Shown here in pieces: positions 18,542 through 27,865 of a stretch of DNA of 64,000 nt. The DNA is from Stutzerimonas stutzeri KOS6 (GTDB lineage: Bacteria; Pseudomonadota; Gammaproteobacteria; Pseudomonadales; Pseudomonadaceae): contig NZ_KK020675.1 in NCBI RefSeq assembly GCF_000307775.2, positions 747,281 through 811,280 on the forward strand, written 5' to 3'. A program made the translations under genes and the position numbers. The stretch's first letter is position 1; every line of letters starts with the position of its first letter. Under the pieces are notes generated by a model. That model searched no databases, was not told the DNA's origin, and worked only from the letters and a program-made list of their open reading frames with translations.

Positions 18542-18830
18542 GTCCTTCAGTTGACCGCGACCTAACCCTGGGAAAGTGCGGCGGAATCATCGCACGGCTG
18601 CGCGACCTCGTCCGCTGCGACATGAGGCCGCAATACAGCGGCGCAATCAACGCTGAATTTCCCGGCTCGATGCAGCATAAATACCCAATAAATACTTAGT
18701 ATTGGTACAAAACATCAATTTTTTAACAGGTGTTGCAATCCTCGACCTTGAAGCACTAGCTTTGCACCATAAACCAATGCCCGAAACGGGCAGACAAGTT
18801 GCTAGCTCAAGGATCGCCTGGGGAAACGCC
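18542..18830 (+). promoter_or_regulatory. Intergenic region with a Leu-codon-rich candidate leader for leuA
   Basis: About 290 bases separate DUF2946 from the divergent leuA. An AT-rich operator-like inverted repeat, CCAATA...TATTGG, spans 18685-18705. From TTG 18702 a frame continuous with leuA contains five Leu codons within 14 codons, none of them CTG (TTA 18723, CTC 18741, CTT 18747, CTA 18756, TTG 18762). A small hairpin GCCCG-AAA-CGGGC follows at 18779-18791. This recalls leucine attenuation, but there is no U-run terminator, so the idea is tentative. No clear copper-regulator box was recognised. Confidence 0.3.
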
Positions 18831-20501
18831 ATGACCATGCTCAAGAACCCATCGAATAAATACCGTGCCTTCCCGGCCATCGACATTCCCGATCGCACCT
18901 GGCCATCCAGGTCGATCACCCAGGCGCCGATCTGGCTGAGCTCGGACCTGCGCGACGGCAACCAGTCGCTGATCGAGCCGATGGACGCGGCCAAGAAGAT
19001 GCGATTCTTCAAGACCTTGGTACAGGTCGGCCTCAAGGAGATCGAGGTCGGCTTCCCCTCCGCCTCGCAGACCGATTTCGATTTCGTCCGCGAGCTGATC
19101 GAGGGCGGTCACATTCCCGATGATGTCACCATCCAGGTGCTGACCCAGGCCCGCGAGGACCTGATCACCCGTACGTTCGAGTCGCTCAAGGGTGCCAAAC
19201 AGGCCATCGTCCACTACTACAACGCCACCGCGCCGAGCTTCCGCCGCATCGTCTTCAATCAGGACAAGGCCGGAGTGATCCAGATCGCCGTGAATGCGGG
19301 CAAGATCATCAAACGCCTGGCCGAGCAGAACCCGGAAACCGCCTGGCGCTTCGAGTACTCGCCGGAGATCTTCAGCTCCACCGAGCCGGAGTTCGCTGTC
19401 GAGGTGTGCAACGCGGTGGTCGAAGTGTTCCAGCCGACCCCTGCGCAAAAGCTGATCCTCAACCTGCCGGCCACTGTCGAGGCAGCCACGCCGAATATCT
19501 ACGCCGACCAGATCGAGTGGTTCTGCCGCCATATCGACCGTCGCGACAGCGTGCTGGTCAGCCTGCACACCCATAACGACCGCGGCACCGGCGTGGCGGC
19601 CACCGAGCTGGGCCTGATGGCCGGCGCCGATCGCGTCGAGGGCTGCCTGTTCGGCAATGGCGAGCGCACCGGCAACGTCGACCTGGTGACCGTGGCGCTG
19701 AACATGTACACCCAGGGCGTCAACCCACAGCTGGATTTCTCCGATATCGACGCCGTGCGCAAGGTGGTCGAGGAATGCAACCAGTTGCCGGTGCACCCGC
19801 GTCATCCCTATGTCGGCGATCTGGTGCACACCGCCTTCTCCGGCTCGCATCAGGATGCGATCCGCAAGGGCTTTTCCCAGCAGGACCCGAACGGCGTCTG
19901 GGAAGTGCCCTACCTGCCGATCGACCCGGCCGACATCGGCCGCAGCTACGAGGCGGTGATTCGCGTCAACAGCCAGTCCGGCAAGGGCGGCATCACCTTC
20001 CTGCTCGAGCAGGAGTACGGCATCAGCCTGCCGCGGCGCATGCAGATCGAATTCAGCCAGGTGGTACAGAAGGAAACCGACCGCCTCGGCCTGGAGATGA
20101 GTGCCAAACAGATCTATGCGCTGCTGGAAGCCGAATATCTGCAGGCCACCGCACCGTACACGCTCAAGGGCCATCGCCTGCAGGAGGAAAACGGCACCAG
20201 CGCAGTGGATGTGGAAGTCGCAGCCGATGGCGAAATCGCCCACTGGCGCGGCATCGGCAAGGGTCCGCTGGAAGCGCTGGTGGCGGCGCTGCCGGTCAAG
20301 CTGGAGATCATGGACTACCACGAGCACTCCATCGGCGCCGGCAGCAACGCCAAGGCTGCCGCGTACATCGAGGTACGCCTGGATGGCGAGCGCCCGCTGC
20401 ACGGCATCGGCATCGACGAGAACATCACCACCGCCAGCATCCGTGCGCTGTTCAGCGCCATGAACCGGGCTCTGCGCGAAGCCGAGGCGAAAGCCGCCTG
20501 A
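18831..20501 (+). CDS. leuA: 2-isopropylmalate synthase
   Basis: LeuA condenses acetyl-CoA with 2-oxoisovalerate, the first committed step of leucine synthesis. The 556-residue size matches the longer LeuA form used by pseudomonads. The N-terminal HMGL-like TIM barrel has the metal and substrate motifs [46 protein letters not shown] and [15 protein letters not shown]. The C-terminal LeuA allosteric domain spans about residues 430-556 and includes [14 protein letters not shown] 18831 is preferred, with ATG 18837 ([10 protein letters not shown]) as a close alternative. The frame is open upstream to 18702, but that part is more likely a leader. Confidence 0.96.
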   Translation: MTMLKNPSNKYRAFPAIDIPDRTWPSRSITQAPIWLSSDLRDGNQSLIEPMDAAKKMRFFKTLVQVGLKEIEVGFPSASQTDFDFVRELIEGGHIPDDVTIQVLTQAREDLITRTFESLKGAKQAIVHYYNATAPSFRRIVFNQDKAGVIQIAVNAGKIIKRLAEQNPETAWRFEYSPEIFSSTEPEFAVEVCNAVVEVFQPTPAQKLILNLPATVEAATPNIYADQIEWFCRHIDRRDSVLVSLHTHNDRGTGVAATELGLMAGADRVEGCLFGNGERTGNVDLVTVALNMYTQGVNPQLDFSDIDAVRKVVEECNQLPVHPRHPYVGDLVHTAFSGSHQDAIRKGFSQQDPNGVWEVPYLPIDPADIGRSYEAVIRVNSQSGKGGITFLLEQEYGISLPRRMQIEFSQVVQKETDRLGLEMSAKQIYALLEAEYLQATAPYTLKGHRLQEENGTSAVDVEVAADGEIAHWRGIGKGPLEALVAALPVKLEIMDYHEHSIGAGSNAKAAAYIEVRLDGERPLHGIGIDENITTASIRALFSAMNRALREAEAKAA

Positions 20502-20950
20502 TCCTGCCCGCAGGGTGCGCCGCCTCGGTATCGGCCGAGCGGCGGTGGCGAGCAGTTTCGCAGGAGCCTTCTCCTCTTCTCCCCTTATCCGGCAGCCCGC
20601 AGGTAGGCTTTAGCCCACCAAAGCCTGCCCCGGTGGGCTAAAGCCCACCCTACGGCGGCAGCCAGGGAACCAAATGCTCCCGAGCCCGGTGGTGCACGGA
20701 ACGCACCCTACGAATGGGCGATCATTGGGTGTCAAGCGTCGCCCCCGCACGGGCTAGCGGTGGCAACCAAGTGAACCAATCCCCGGCCCAAAGCCTCCCG
20801 ACTCGATACCGATCATCCAACACCACCCGCCGTGCGAACCCTTCCGGCAGGAACGCGTCAGGTATCGGCAGGATCGTGCAACCGCTCCCGTGAATATCGG
20901 TATTAGGCTTGAATCCTCCACCCCCGAATGTTCAATCCAAAGGAGCCGTC
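20502..20950. other. Gap between leuA and the alcohol dehydrogenase gene
   Basis: The first half contains the inverted-repeat intergenic elements listed separately. The second half (20722-20931) contains a 69-codon minus-strand frame without an ATG that might be a gene remnant. A ribosome-binding site (AAAGGAG) lies just before the next gene at about 20939-20945. Nothing else was recognised. Confidence 0.6.
20606..20711. repeat. Dispersed pseudomonad-type intergenic palindromes
   Basis: A perfect 14-bp inverted repeat, GGCTTTAGCCCACC (20606-20619) and GGTGGGCTAAAGCC (20632-20645), encloses a 12-base loop. A second palindrome, GGTGC-ACGGAAC-GCACC, occupies 20691-20707. Both end in CACCCTAC (20646-20653 and 20704-20711). 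Elements of the form GTAGGGTGGGCTTTAGCCCACC are, from memory, widely scattered in pseudomonad intergenic DNA. The first may also end leuA transcription. Confidence 0.6.
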
Positions 20951-22006
20951 ATGAGCAACTCCATCGGTTACGCCGCCCTCGATCCGAACACCCCGCTCGC
21001 CCCCTATTCGTTTTCGCGCCGCGAAGTGGGCGCGAACGACGTGCAGATCGATATCCTGTTCTGCGGCGTCTGCCATTCGGACCTGCATACCGTACGCAAC
21101 GAGTGGAACAACACCCTGTACCCGGCCGTTCCCGGCCATGAGATCGTCGGCCGGGTGACCGCCGTCGGCTCAGCCGTGAGCAAGTTCAAGGTGGGTGATG
21201 TCGCTGGCGTCGGCTGCATGGTCGACAGCTGCCGCAGCTGCTCGTCCTGTGGCGAAGGGCTGGAGCAGTATTGCGAGAACGGCTTCGTCGGCACCTACAA
21301 CGGGCCGGCCTTCGGCGGTGGCGAGAACACCCTCGGCGGCTATTCCGACAACATCGTGGTGGATGAAAAGTACGTGCTGCGCATCAACCACACCGACAAC
21401 CTCGCCGCCGTCGCGCCGCTGCTCTGCGCCGGCATCACCACCTACTCGCCGCTGCGCCAGTGGAAAGTCGGGCCGGGGCAGAAGGTCGGCGTGGTCGGCC
21501 TCGGCGGTCTCGGCCACATGGCGGTGAAGATCGCCAACGCCATGGGTGCGAAGGTCGTGCTGTTCACCACCTCGCCGGACAAGCGGGAAGATGCCCTGCG
21601 TCTTGGCGCCTCGGAAGTGGTGGTGTCGAAGAACAAAGAGGAGATGGCCGCGCACGTCAACAGCTTCGACTTCATCCTCAACACCGTCGCCGCGCCGCAC
21701 AACCTCGACGCCTTCGTCAATCTGCTCAAGCGCGACGCCACCATGACCCTGGTCGGCGCACCGGCTTCGCCACATCCGTCGCCCAGCGTGTTTGGCCTGA
21801 TTTTCAAGCGCCGCCGCATCGCCGGCTCGCTGATCGGCGGCATTGCCGAAACCCAGGAGATGCTCGACTTCTGTGCCGAGCACGGCATCGTCTCGGACAT
21901 CGAGATGATCCGCATGCAGGACATCAACGAAGCCTACGAGCGCATGCTCAAGAGCGACGTGAAGTACCGCTTCGTCATCGACATGGCCACCCTGAAGTCG
22001 GCCTGA
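20951..22006 (+). CDS. Zinc-dependent NAD(P) alcohol/aldehyde dehydrogenase, YahK-like
   Basis: The 351-residue medium-chain dehydrogenase belongs to the cinnamyl-alcohol-dehydrogenase/YahK branch. Catalytic zinc ligands are Cys41 (FCGVCHSD), His63-Glu64 (PGHEIVG) and Cys159 (LLCAGIT). The structural zinc site uses Cys94, Cys97, Cys100 and Cys108. The Rossmann nucleotide motif GLGGLGHMAV lies at about residues 183-192. Relatives reduce a broad range of aldehydes with NADPH; the physiological substrate is not evident. A clear AAAGGAG ribosome-binding site supports ATG 20951. Confidence 0.92.
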   Translation: MSNSIGYAALDPNTPLAPYSFSRREVGANDVQIDILFCGVCHSDLHTVRNEWNNTLYPAVPGHEIVGRVTAVGSAVSKFKVGDVAGVGCMVDSCRSCSSCGEGLEQYCENGFVGTYNGPAFGGGENTLGGYSDNIVVDEKYVLRINHTDNLAAVAPLLCAGITTYSPLRQWKVGPGQKVGVVGLGGLGHMAVKIANAMGAKVVLFTTSPDKREDALRLGASEVVVSKNKEEMAAHVNSFDFILNTVAAPHNLDAFVNLLKRDATMTLVGAPASPHPSPSVFGLIFKRRRIAGSLIGGIAETQEMLDFCAEHGIVSDIEMIRMQDINEAYERMLKSDVKYRFVIDMATLKSA

Positions 22007-22095
22007 TCGTTCGGCTGGCGCGCCTGCAGGCGCGCCAACCCTTCCCTCTTTCATGCGCAGCCGCTAAGGTCGCCGGCCTTCGTCGAGGAGGCGGC

Positions 22096-22950
22096 ATGCG
22101 TTATCTGATCTTCGTCACCCTGCTCTGGGCCTTTTCCTTCAACCTGATCGGTGTTTACCTGGCCGGCCAGGTGGATAGCTATTTCGCCGTGCTGACGCGA
22201 GTGATCCTCGCCGGCCTGGTGTTTCTGCCGCTAACGCGCTGGCGCGGCGTCGCCCCCAGCTTCATCGCTGGCGTGACCCTGGTCGGCGCGCTGCAGTTCG
22301 GCGTCACCTACCTGTGCCTGTACATGAGCTTCAACGTGCTGACGGTCGCCGAGGTGCTGCTGTTCACCGTGCTCACGCCGCTGCACGTGACGCTGATCGA
22401 CGATGCGCTCAACCGTCGCTTCAACCCCTGGGCGCTGGTCGCGGCAGCCGTCGCGGTGTTCGGCGCCGGGCTGATCCGCTATGACGGTGTCTCCGGCGAC
22501 TTTCTCGGCGGCTTCCTGCTCATGCAGCTGGCCAACTTCACCTTCGCCGCCGGCCAGGTGTTCTACAAGCATCTGGCGCAACGCTATCCATCCGACGTGC
22601 CGTTGCATCGCCGCTTCGGCTACTTCTTCCTCGGTGCACTGCTGATCGTGCTGCCGGCATGGTTGCTGTTCGGTAACGTCGAGAAACTGCCGGCTACCAC
22701 GACGCAGTGGGCGGTACTGATCTGGATGGGCGTGCTGGCCACCGCGCTGGGCCAGTTCTGCTGGAACAAGGGCGCCACGCTGGTGGATGCCGGCACGCTG
22801 GCGGTGATGAACAACATGGCGGTGCCGGTGGGTCTGGTGCTCAACCTGCTGTTCTGGAGCACCACGACCAACCTGCTGCTGCTCGCCGTGGGCGGCGCGA
22901 TCATCCTCGCCTCGTTGCAGATCAATCGACTGGGCCAGATGAAGGCCTGA
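22096..22950 (+). CDS. EamA (DMT) family transporter
   Basis: This 284-residue inner-membrane protein has about ten transmembrane helices arranged as two EamA repeats. The first begins at residue 1 (MRYLIFVTLLWAFSFNLIGV) and the second around residue 145 (LGGFLLMQLANFTFAAGQVF). The ending GGAIILASLQINRLGQMKA is typical. It resembles the carboxylate/amino acid/amine group of drug/metabolite transporters. Substrate and direction cannot be told. It starts 89 bases after the dehydrogenase, with GAGGAGG upstream of ATG 22096. Confidence 0.88.
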   Translation: MRYLIFVTLLWAFSFNLIGVYLAGQVDSYFAVLTRVILAGLVFLPLTRWRGVAPSFIAGVTLVGALQFGVTYLCLYMSFNVLTVAEVLLFTVLTPLHVTLIDDALNRRFNPWALVAAAVAVFGAGLIRYDGVSGDFLGGFLLMQLANFTFAAGQVFYKHLAQRYPSDVPLHRRFGYFFLGALLIVLPAWLLFGNVEKLPATTTQWAVLIWMGVLATALGQFCWNKGATLVDAGTLAVMNNMAVPVGLVLNLLFWSTTTNLLLLAVGGAIILASLQINRLGQMKA

Positions 22951-23052
22951 TGACATCAGGCAAGTCTTTGTTTTTTATTACTTTTACCTGGCTTACAGGT
23001 AACATGCCGGCCCGCGCATGGATGCGACACTCGTTCAGTTGTCGAGAATTCC

Positions 23053-23766
23053 ATGCGTCGCATCAGTCTGTTTCTGCTTGTCCTGTTCTGCTGCCCCACT
23101 GTCTACGCCGATGCACCTCGCACCTTCCGCGAGGCGAAGAAGGTCGCCTGGACCCTCTATGCCGACCGCCCGGTGGATTTCTATTGCGGCTGCAGCTTCA
23201 AAGGCAACCGCATCGATCTCGCCAGTTGTGGCTATGTTCCGCGCAAGCAGCCCAGGCGCGCCGAACGGGTCGAGTGGGAGCACATCGTGCCGGCTTGGGT
23301 CATCGGCCATCAGCGCCAATGCTGGCAGCAGGGCGGACGCAAGCACTGCACGGCCAGTGATCCGGTGTTCAGCCGCGCAGAGGCAGACCTGCACAACCTG
23401 GTACCGGTGGTCGGCGAAGTGAACGGCGACCGCAGCAACTATGGCTTCGGCATGCTCAACGAGAAGCCCAGCCAGTACGGCGCCTGCCCTTTCGTGGTGA
23501 ATTTCAAGCAGCGCACGGCGATGCCGCCCGAGTACAGCCGTGGCGCCATCGCCCGCACCTACCTGTACATGAGCGAGCGCTACAGCTTGCGCCTTTCCCG
23601 CCAGGACAAGCGCCTGTACGACATCTGGAATCGTCAGCACCCGATCAGCGAATGGGAACGCACGCGCAACCAGCGCATCGCCTGCGTGCAGGGAAATGCC
23701 AATCCCTACGTGGGCGCGGTGGACCTGCGCAGCTGCCGCAAGGGCAAGGTGCTTGCCACGCGCTGA
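23053..23766 (+). CDS. endA: Endonuclease I (periplasmic DNase)
   Basis: EndA-family nucleases cut double-stranded DNA without sequence preference. The 237-residue protein has a signal peptide (MRRISLFLLVLFCCPTVYA) and mature beta-beta-alpha-metal motifs: VEWEHIVPAW with His77, then ADLHNLVPVVGEVNGDRSN. It also has several paired Cys residues (YCGCSF, RQC, KHC) expected to form disulfides in the periplasm. Size and motif spacing match E. coli EndA and Vibrio Dns/NucM relatives. It may degrade incoming DNA or recycle nucleotides. Confidence 0.93.
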   Translation: MRRISLFLLVLFCCPTVYADAPRTFREAKKVAWTLYADRPVDFYCGCSFKGNRIDLASCGYVPRKQPRRAERVEWEHIVPAWVIGHQRQCWQQGGRKHCTASDPVFSRAEADLHNLVPVVGEVNGDRSNYGFGMLNEKPSQYGACPFVVNFKQRTAMPPEYSRGAIARTYLYMSERYSLRLSRQDKRLYDIWNRQHPISEWERTRNQRIACVQGNANPYVGAVDLRSCRKGKVLATR

Positions 23767-23845
23767 AGCATCGGCCGCTCGAACGCTTGCTGTGCTTCCC
23801 GCATACCGCCATGCTGTTTTCAGGATTCGGCCAGGACGGGACAAG

Positions 23846-24481
23846 ATGCCTCGAAACATCCTCAACCTCACGCTCGGCCTGGTCGTCCTGCTGGCCCTGA
23901 TCGCGTCAGGGATAGATCCCTACGACCGGGCGACCTGGCTGCTGGAGGTCGCTCCGGTACTGATCGCCGCACCGATCCTGATCTGCACGTATCGCCGCTA
24001 CCCGCTCACGCAGTTGCTCTATGTGCTGATCGCCGCCCACGCACTGGTGCTCATTCTCGGCGGCGCCTACACCTATGCTCGGGTGCCGCCGGGTTTCTGG
24101 GTGCAGGAGATGTTCGAGCTGAGTCGCAATCCCTACGACAAGCTGGGGCACTTCATGCAAGGCCTGGTTCCGGCACTGGTCGCGCGGGAGATCCTGTTGC
24201 GTGGCCGGTATATTGTCCGTGGCCGGATGCTCGACCTACTGGTGGTCTGCGTGGCGCTCGCCATCAGCGCCTTCTATGAACTGATCGAATGGTGGGTAGC
24301 TCTGGCGGCCGGACAGGGTGCGGTCGAGTTCCTCGGCACCCAGGGCGATCCCTGGGACACTCAGTCGGACATGCTGCTGGCACTGATCGGCGCCCTGAGC
24401 GCCCTGCTGGCACTGGGCAAGTGGCAAGACCGTCAGCTCGCGGCACTGTCCGGCGCCGATACGCCGGTGGCCAGGCCATGA
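23846..24481 (+). CDS. DUF2238/YjdF-family inner-membrane protein
   Basis: The 211-residue product has about six transmembrane segments. It carries the conserved family pattern of acidic and aromatic residues near membrane edges: ELSRNPYDKLGHFMQGLVPA, FYELIEWW and GDPWDTQSDMLLALIGA. It resembles E. coli YjdF, whose function is unknown. ATG 23846 is the start; the open frame upstream overlaps endA and lacks family resemblance. Its last codons overlap the next gene by four bases. Confidence 0.85.
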   Translation: MPRNILNLTLGLVVLLALIASGIDPYDRATWLLEVAPVLIAAPILICTYRRYPLTQLLYVLIAAHALVLILGGAYTYARVPPGFWVQEMFELSRNPYDKLGHFMQGLVPALVAREILLRGRYIVRGRMLDLLVVCVALAISAFYELIEWWVALAAGQGAVEFLGTQGDPWDTQSDMLLALIGALSALLALGKWQDRQLAALSGADTPVARP

Positions 24482-24861
24482 TCTACCGCATCGGCGCCGA
24501 TGCCCTGCTGCTCTTGCACCTGGCGTTCATTCTGTTCGCACTACTGGGCGGCCTGTTCGCACTCTGGCGCCTGAGCGCAATCTGCGTGCATCTACCGGCA
24601 GCGGCATGGGCGATATTCGTCGAAGTAGCTGATCGCGGCTGCCCACTGACCCACTGGGAGCAGCTACTGCGCGCTCGTGCCGGGAATGCCGGCTACAGCG
24701 AAGGGTTCATCGAGCACTACCTGCTACCCCTGCTGTACCCGGACTGGCTCACACTGCCCGTGCAATACGTGCTGGCGGGCATCGTCATGCTGTGCAACCT
24801 GCTGGTCTACGGTTGGGTGTGGTACCAGAGGCGCTCGACGCGCTGCCGAACCTCGCCATAA
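24478..24861 (+). CDS. DUF2784 family membrane protein
   Basis: This 127-residue protein begins at an ATGA overlap with the YjdF-like gene, so the two are translationally coupled. It has three hydrophobic segments (ADALLLLHLAFILFALLGGLF, HLPAAAWAIFVEV and LPVQYVLAGIVMLCNLLVYG). The family-typical CPLTHWEQLLRARAG lies between, followed by EHYLLPLLYP. DUF2784 proteins have no assigned function. It ends 12 bases before the convergent omega-amidase stop. Confidence 0.82.
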   Translation: MIYRIGADALLLLHLAFILFALLGGLFALWRLSAICVHLPAAAWAIFVEVADRGCPLTHWEQLLRARAGNAGYSEGFIEHYLLPLLYPDWLTLPVQYVLAGIVMLCNLLVYGWVWYQRRSTRCRTSP

Positions 24862-24873
24862 GACCGCGACCCA

Positions 24874-25668
24874 TCAGGGCTTGAGCTCGAACTCATCGCC
24901 GTCATGGTAAGCCGGGAACCGTTCGCGGAAGGCGGCCAGGTCACGCGCCCGCAGCGTACAGCGAAGGACCCCGTCGCTTTCACCGCCGTTGAGCAAGGTG
25001 TCACCCTTGTAGTCGAGCACCTGGCTGTCACCGCTGTAGGGATAGCCCTTGCCGTCCTCGCCGATGCGGTTAACGGCCGCCACGTAGCACAGATTCTCGA
25101 TGGCCCGTGCCGGCAGCAGGCGATTCCAGGCGTCACGCCGGGCGGCCGGCCAGTTGGCGGTGTAGAGCAGCAGGTCGGTGCCGTGTGGATCGCGGCTCCA
25201 TACCGGGAAACGCAGGTCGTAACAGATCAGCGGGCGCACACGCCAGCCGTTCACCTCGAACAGCGCCTGTTGCAGCCCGGGCGTGTAGTGCTTGTGCTCG
25301 CCGGCCATGCGGAACAGGTGGCGCTTGTCGTAATGCAGCACCTCGCCATCTGGGCGCGCCCAGAGCAGCCGGTTGCGATGGCTGCCGTCGGCGGCCTCGA
25401 TGATCACGCTGCCGGTGACCACCGCATCCAGCCGCGCAGCCTGAGTGCGCAGCCAGGCATAGGTCGGCCCCTCCTCCGGCTCCGCCAGGGCAGCCGAATC
25501 CATGGAAAAGCCGGTGGTGAACATCTCCGGCAGGACGATCAGATCGGCACCGCGGGCCTGTTCCAGCAGACCGGCGAAACGCTCACGGTTGGCCTCGGCG
25601 TCCTGCCAGAGCAGGCTGGTCTGGACCAGGGCCAGTTCGAGATCGGGCAGATTGTTCAGATCGCGCAT
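24874..25668 (-). CDS. Omega-amidase, nitrilase superfamily (YafV-like)
   Basis: The 264-residue carbon-nitrogen hydrolase has the nitrilase triad Glu48 (VLPEMFTTGF), Lys115 (YDKRHLF) and Cys149 (ICYDLRFPVW). Omega-amidases hydrolyse alpha-ketoglutaramate or alpha-ketosuccinamate made when glutamine or asparagine serves as amino donor. The chosen ATG (25668) lies inside the 3' end of the upstream aminotransferase gene (13-base overlap), so the pair is co-translated. That coupling supports a transaminase/omega-amidase pathway such as methionine salvage. Confidence 0.9.
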   Translation of the reverse strand: MRDLNNLPDLELALVQTSLLWQDAEANRERFAGLLEQARGADLIVLPEMFTTGFSMDSAALAEPEEGPTYAWLRTQAARLDAVVTGSVIIEAADGSHRNRLLWARPDGEVLHYDKRHLFRMAGEHKHYTPGLQQALFEVNGWRVRPLICYDLRFPVWSRDPHGTDLLLYTANWPAARRDAWNRLLPARAIENLCYVAAVNRIGEDGKGYPYSGDSQVLDYKGDTLLNGGESDGVLRCTLRARDLAAFRERFPAYHDGDEFELKP

Positions 25669-26804
25669 AGTCGTTCCGCCGCCTGACGCAGCGTCTCCTC
25701 TCGTTTGGCAAAGCAGAAGCGTACCAGTCGCAGGTCGGCCGGTGCGTCCTGGTAGAACACCGATATCGGAATGCTCGCCACGCCGTGTTCGCGGGTCAAC
25801 CACTCGGCCATCGCCACATCATCGAGATCGGGACGGATCGCCGAATAATCGGCCAGCTGGAAATAGGTCCCGGCCGCCCGCGTGAAGCCGAATCGGGAGC
25901 CGGCCAGCAGGTCGCAAAACAAGTCGCGCTTGGCCTGGTAGAACGCCGGCAGCTCGGCGATGTGCTCGGGATGGGCGGCCATGAAATCGGCCAGCGCCCA
26001 CTGCAGCGGCGTGACGCCGGTGAAACTGACGTACTGGTGCACCTTGCGCAGCTCGCTGCCGAGCGTCGGCGGCGCCACTACATAACCGGTCTTCCAGCCG
26101 GTGACGTGATAGGTCTTGCCGAACGAGCTGACGACGAAAGCGCGCTGATACAGTTCGTCGTGGCGCAGCACGCTGGCATGCTCGCCGCCGTCGAACACGA
26201 GATGCTCGTAGACCTCATCGCTGAGCAGATAGATGTCCCGCTCGCGGATCAGCGCAGCCAGGCGATCCAGCTCGTCGCTTTCGATCAGCGCGCCACTGGG
26301 GTTGTGCGGCGTGTTCAGCACGATCATCCGTGTACGCGGCGTGATGGCGTCGGCCAGACGCTGCCAGTCGATACGAAAGTCCGGCAAGCTCAATTGCTGG
26401 TGAATGCAGACCCCGCCGGCCAAATGCACCGACGGCTCGTAGCTGTCATAGCAGGGGTCGAAGACGATGACTTCATCTCCCGGGCGGATCACCGCCTGGA
26501 TCGCGCAAAAGATCGCCTGGGTGGCACCGGGGGTAATGGTGACTTCGCTCGCCGCATCCACCGTTCGCCCATACAGGCCGGCCACCTTGGCCGCGACCTG
26601 TTCGCGCAGTGCCGGCAGTCCGATCATCGGCGCGTACTGGTTGTGTCCCGCCATGACGTGACGGGCCAGAGCCTCGCGTAGTGCCTCGGGGCCGTCGAAG
26701 TCGGGAAAACCCTGGGACAGATTCAGCGCTCCGGTATCCGCAGCCAGCTGGGACATCGTGGTGAATATGGTGGTACCGACGTTGGGCAATTTACTGATGA
26801 GCAT
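25656..26804 (-). CDS. PLP-dependent aminotransferase, methionine/glutamine-K type
   Basis: This 382-residue class I/II aminotransferase has the Schiff-base lysine at residue 230 (SSFGKTYHVTGWKTGYV), the N-P motif in NTPHNPSGALI and Asp-Tyr in LLSDEVYEHL. Overall it resembles YbdL/MtnE-like enzymes that transaminate 2-oxo-4-methylthiobutyrate using glutamine. The downstream overlapping omega-amidase would remove the ketoacid by-product and pull the reaction forward. ATG 26804 (MLISKLPNVG) is the family start; the upstream open part is not used. It is divergent from cysE. Confidence 0.9.
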   Translation of the reverse strand: MLISKLPNVGTTIFTTMSQLAADTGALNLSQGFPDFDGPEALREALARHVMAGHNQYAPMIGLPALREQVAAKVAGLYGRTVDAASEVTITPGATQAIFCAIQAVIRPGDEVIVFDPCYDSYEPSVHLAGGVCIHQQLSLPDFRIDWQRLADAITPRTRMIVLNTPHNPSGALIESDELDRLAALIRERDIYLLSDEVYEHLVFDGGEHASVLRHDELYQRAFVVSSFGKTYHVTGWKTGYVVAPPTLGSELRKVHQYVSFTGVTPLQWALADFMAAHPEHIAELPAFYQAKRDLFCDLLAGSRFGFTRAAGTYFQLADYSAIRPDLDDVAMAEWLTREHGVASIPISVFYQDAPADLRLVRFCFAKREETLRQAAERLCAI

Positions 26805-26958
26805 GGCAGCCTTCCGACAAGCCTGCCGCACGGGGGGCGGCAGGAAGGCCGACAGAATAGCCGATGACCGTCCGCCGATACGAGTGCGGGGCAGTCGCTC
26901 GCCCAGGGCTGCTACAGTTGCAGCACATGACACCCCCATCTCGACCATAAGGAATCCC

Positions 26959-27753
26959 ATGTCCAGTCATCTCGTCAGCGCGCTGTGGAATGACCTGCGC
27001 ACCCAGGCGCAACGCGCGCTGGATATCGAGCCGACATTGGCGGCTGTTTTCCAGCAATCCGTTCTCGAGCATGGCGACTTCGCAAGCGCGCTTGCATACC
27101 GAATCGGCCAAGCGATGGCCGATTCCGCTGAGCAAAGCCAGGCGCTGACCGATCGCTTCAGCGGCATACATCGACAAACCGCGCTACTCGCGGAAACCGC
27201 CTGCTGCGACCTGCAGGCGATCGTCAGTCGCGACCCGGCCTTCGATACGGCGCTGGAGGTATTCCTGTTCTCCAAGGGATTTCTGGCCCTGCAGGCCTAT
27301 CGTGTCGGCCACCATCTGCAACGACAGGGCGAACGTCTATTGGCGATGTTCATTCAGGCACGCTGCAACGAACGCCTGGGCATCGATATCAACCCGGCCA
27401 GCCGGATCGGCAGCGGCATCATGCTCGACCACGGCACCGGCATCGTCATCGGCGAAACCGCGGAGGTGGGCGATGATGTTTCGATCCTGCAGGGCGTCAC
27501 GCTGGGCGGCACCGGCAAGGAGAGCGGCGACCGCCATCCGAAAGTGCGCAGCGGGGTGATGATCGGCGCCGGGGCGAAGATCCTCGGCAACATCGAGATT
27601 GGCGAAGGCGCCAAGGTGGGCGCCGGCAGCATCGTCCTGCACCCGGTTGCGCCGCACACCACGGTGGTCGGTAATCCGGCCCGCCAGGTCGGCAAGCCGC
27701 GCCACGCCCGCCCGGCCCTGGATATGGATCAGTCGTTCGATGGCGATCACTGA
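26959..27753 (+). CDS. cysE: Serine O-acetyltransferase (long form)
   Basis: CysE acetylates serine, the entry step of cysteine synthesis. The 264-residue protein has an N-terminal helical domain (about residues 1-140, ending FIQARCNERLG) and a left-handed hexapeptide beta-helix (INPASRIGSGIMLDHGTGIV, VGDDVSILQGVTLGGTGKES). The catalytic His158 lies in LDHGTG. It is of the E. coli-like long type. A second, shorter cysE lies at 42852-43625 beside the isc operon, so this genome has at least two. A GGAAT ribosome-binding site precedes ATG 26959. Confidence 0.93.
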   Translation: MSSHLVSALWNDLRTQAQRALDIEPTLAAVFQQSVLEHGDFASALAYRIGQAMADSAEQSQALTDRFSGIHRQTALLAETACCDLQAIVSRDPAFDTALEVFLFSKGFLALQAYRVGHHLQRQGERLLAMFIQARCNERLGIDINPASRIGSGIMLDHGTGIVIGETAEVGDDVSILQGVTLGGTGKESGDRHPKVRSGVMIGAGAKILGNIEIGEGAKVGAGSIVLHPVAPHTTVVGNPARQVGKPRHARPALDMDQSFDGDH

Positions 27754-27865
27754 GAACCTTGGTACGAACTGCCGCGCGTCGGACCTGCTGCCTTAACGGC
27801 AGCGGCCCGATGGTCATGGCGCCTTGCAGGACCCCAGCTCGAGAGATCGTGAAAGCCCCGAGCGA

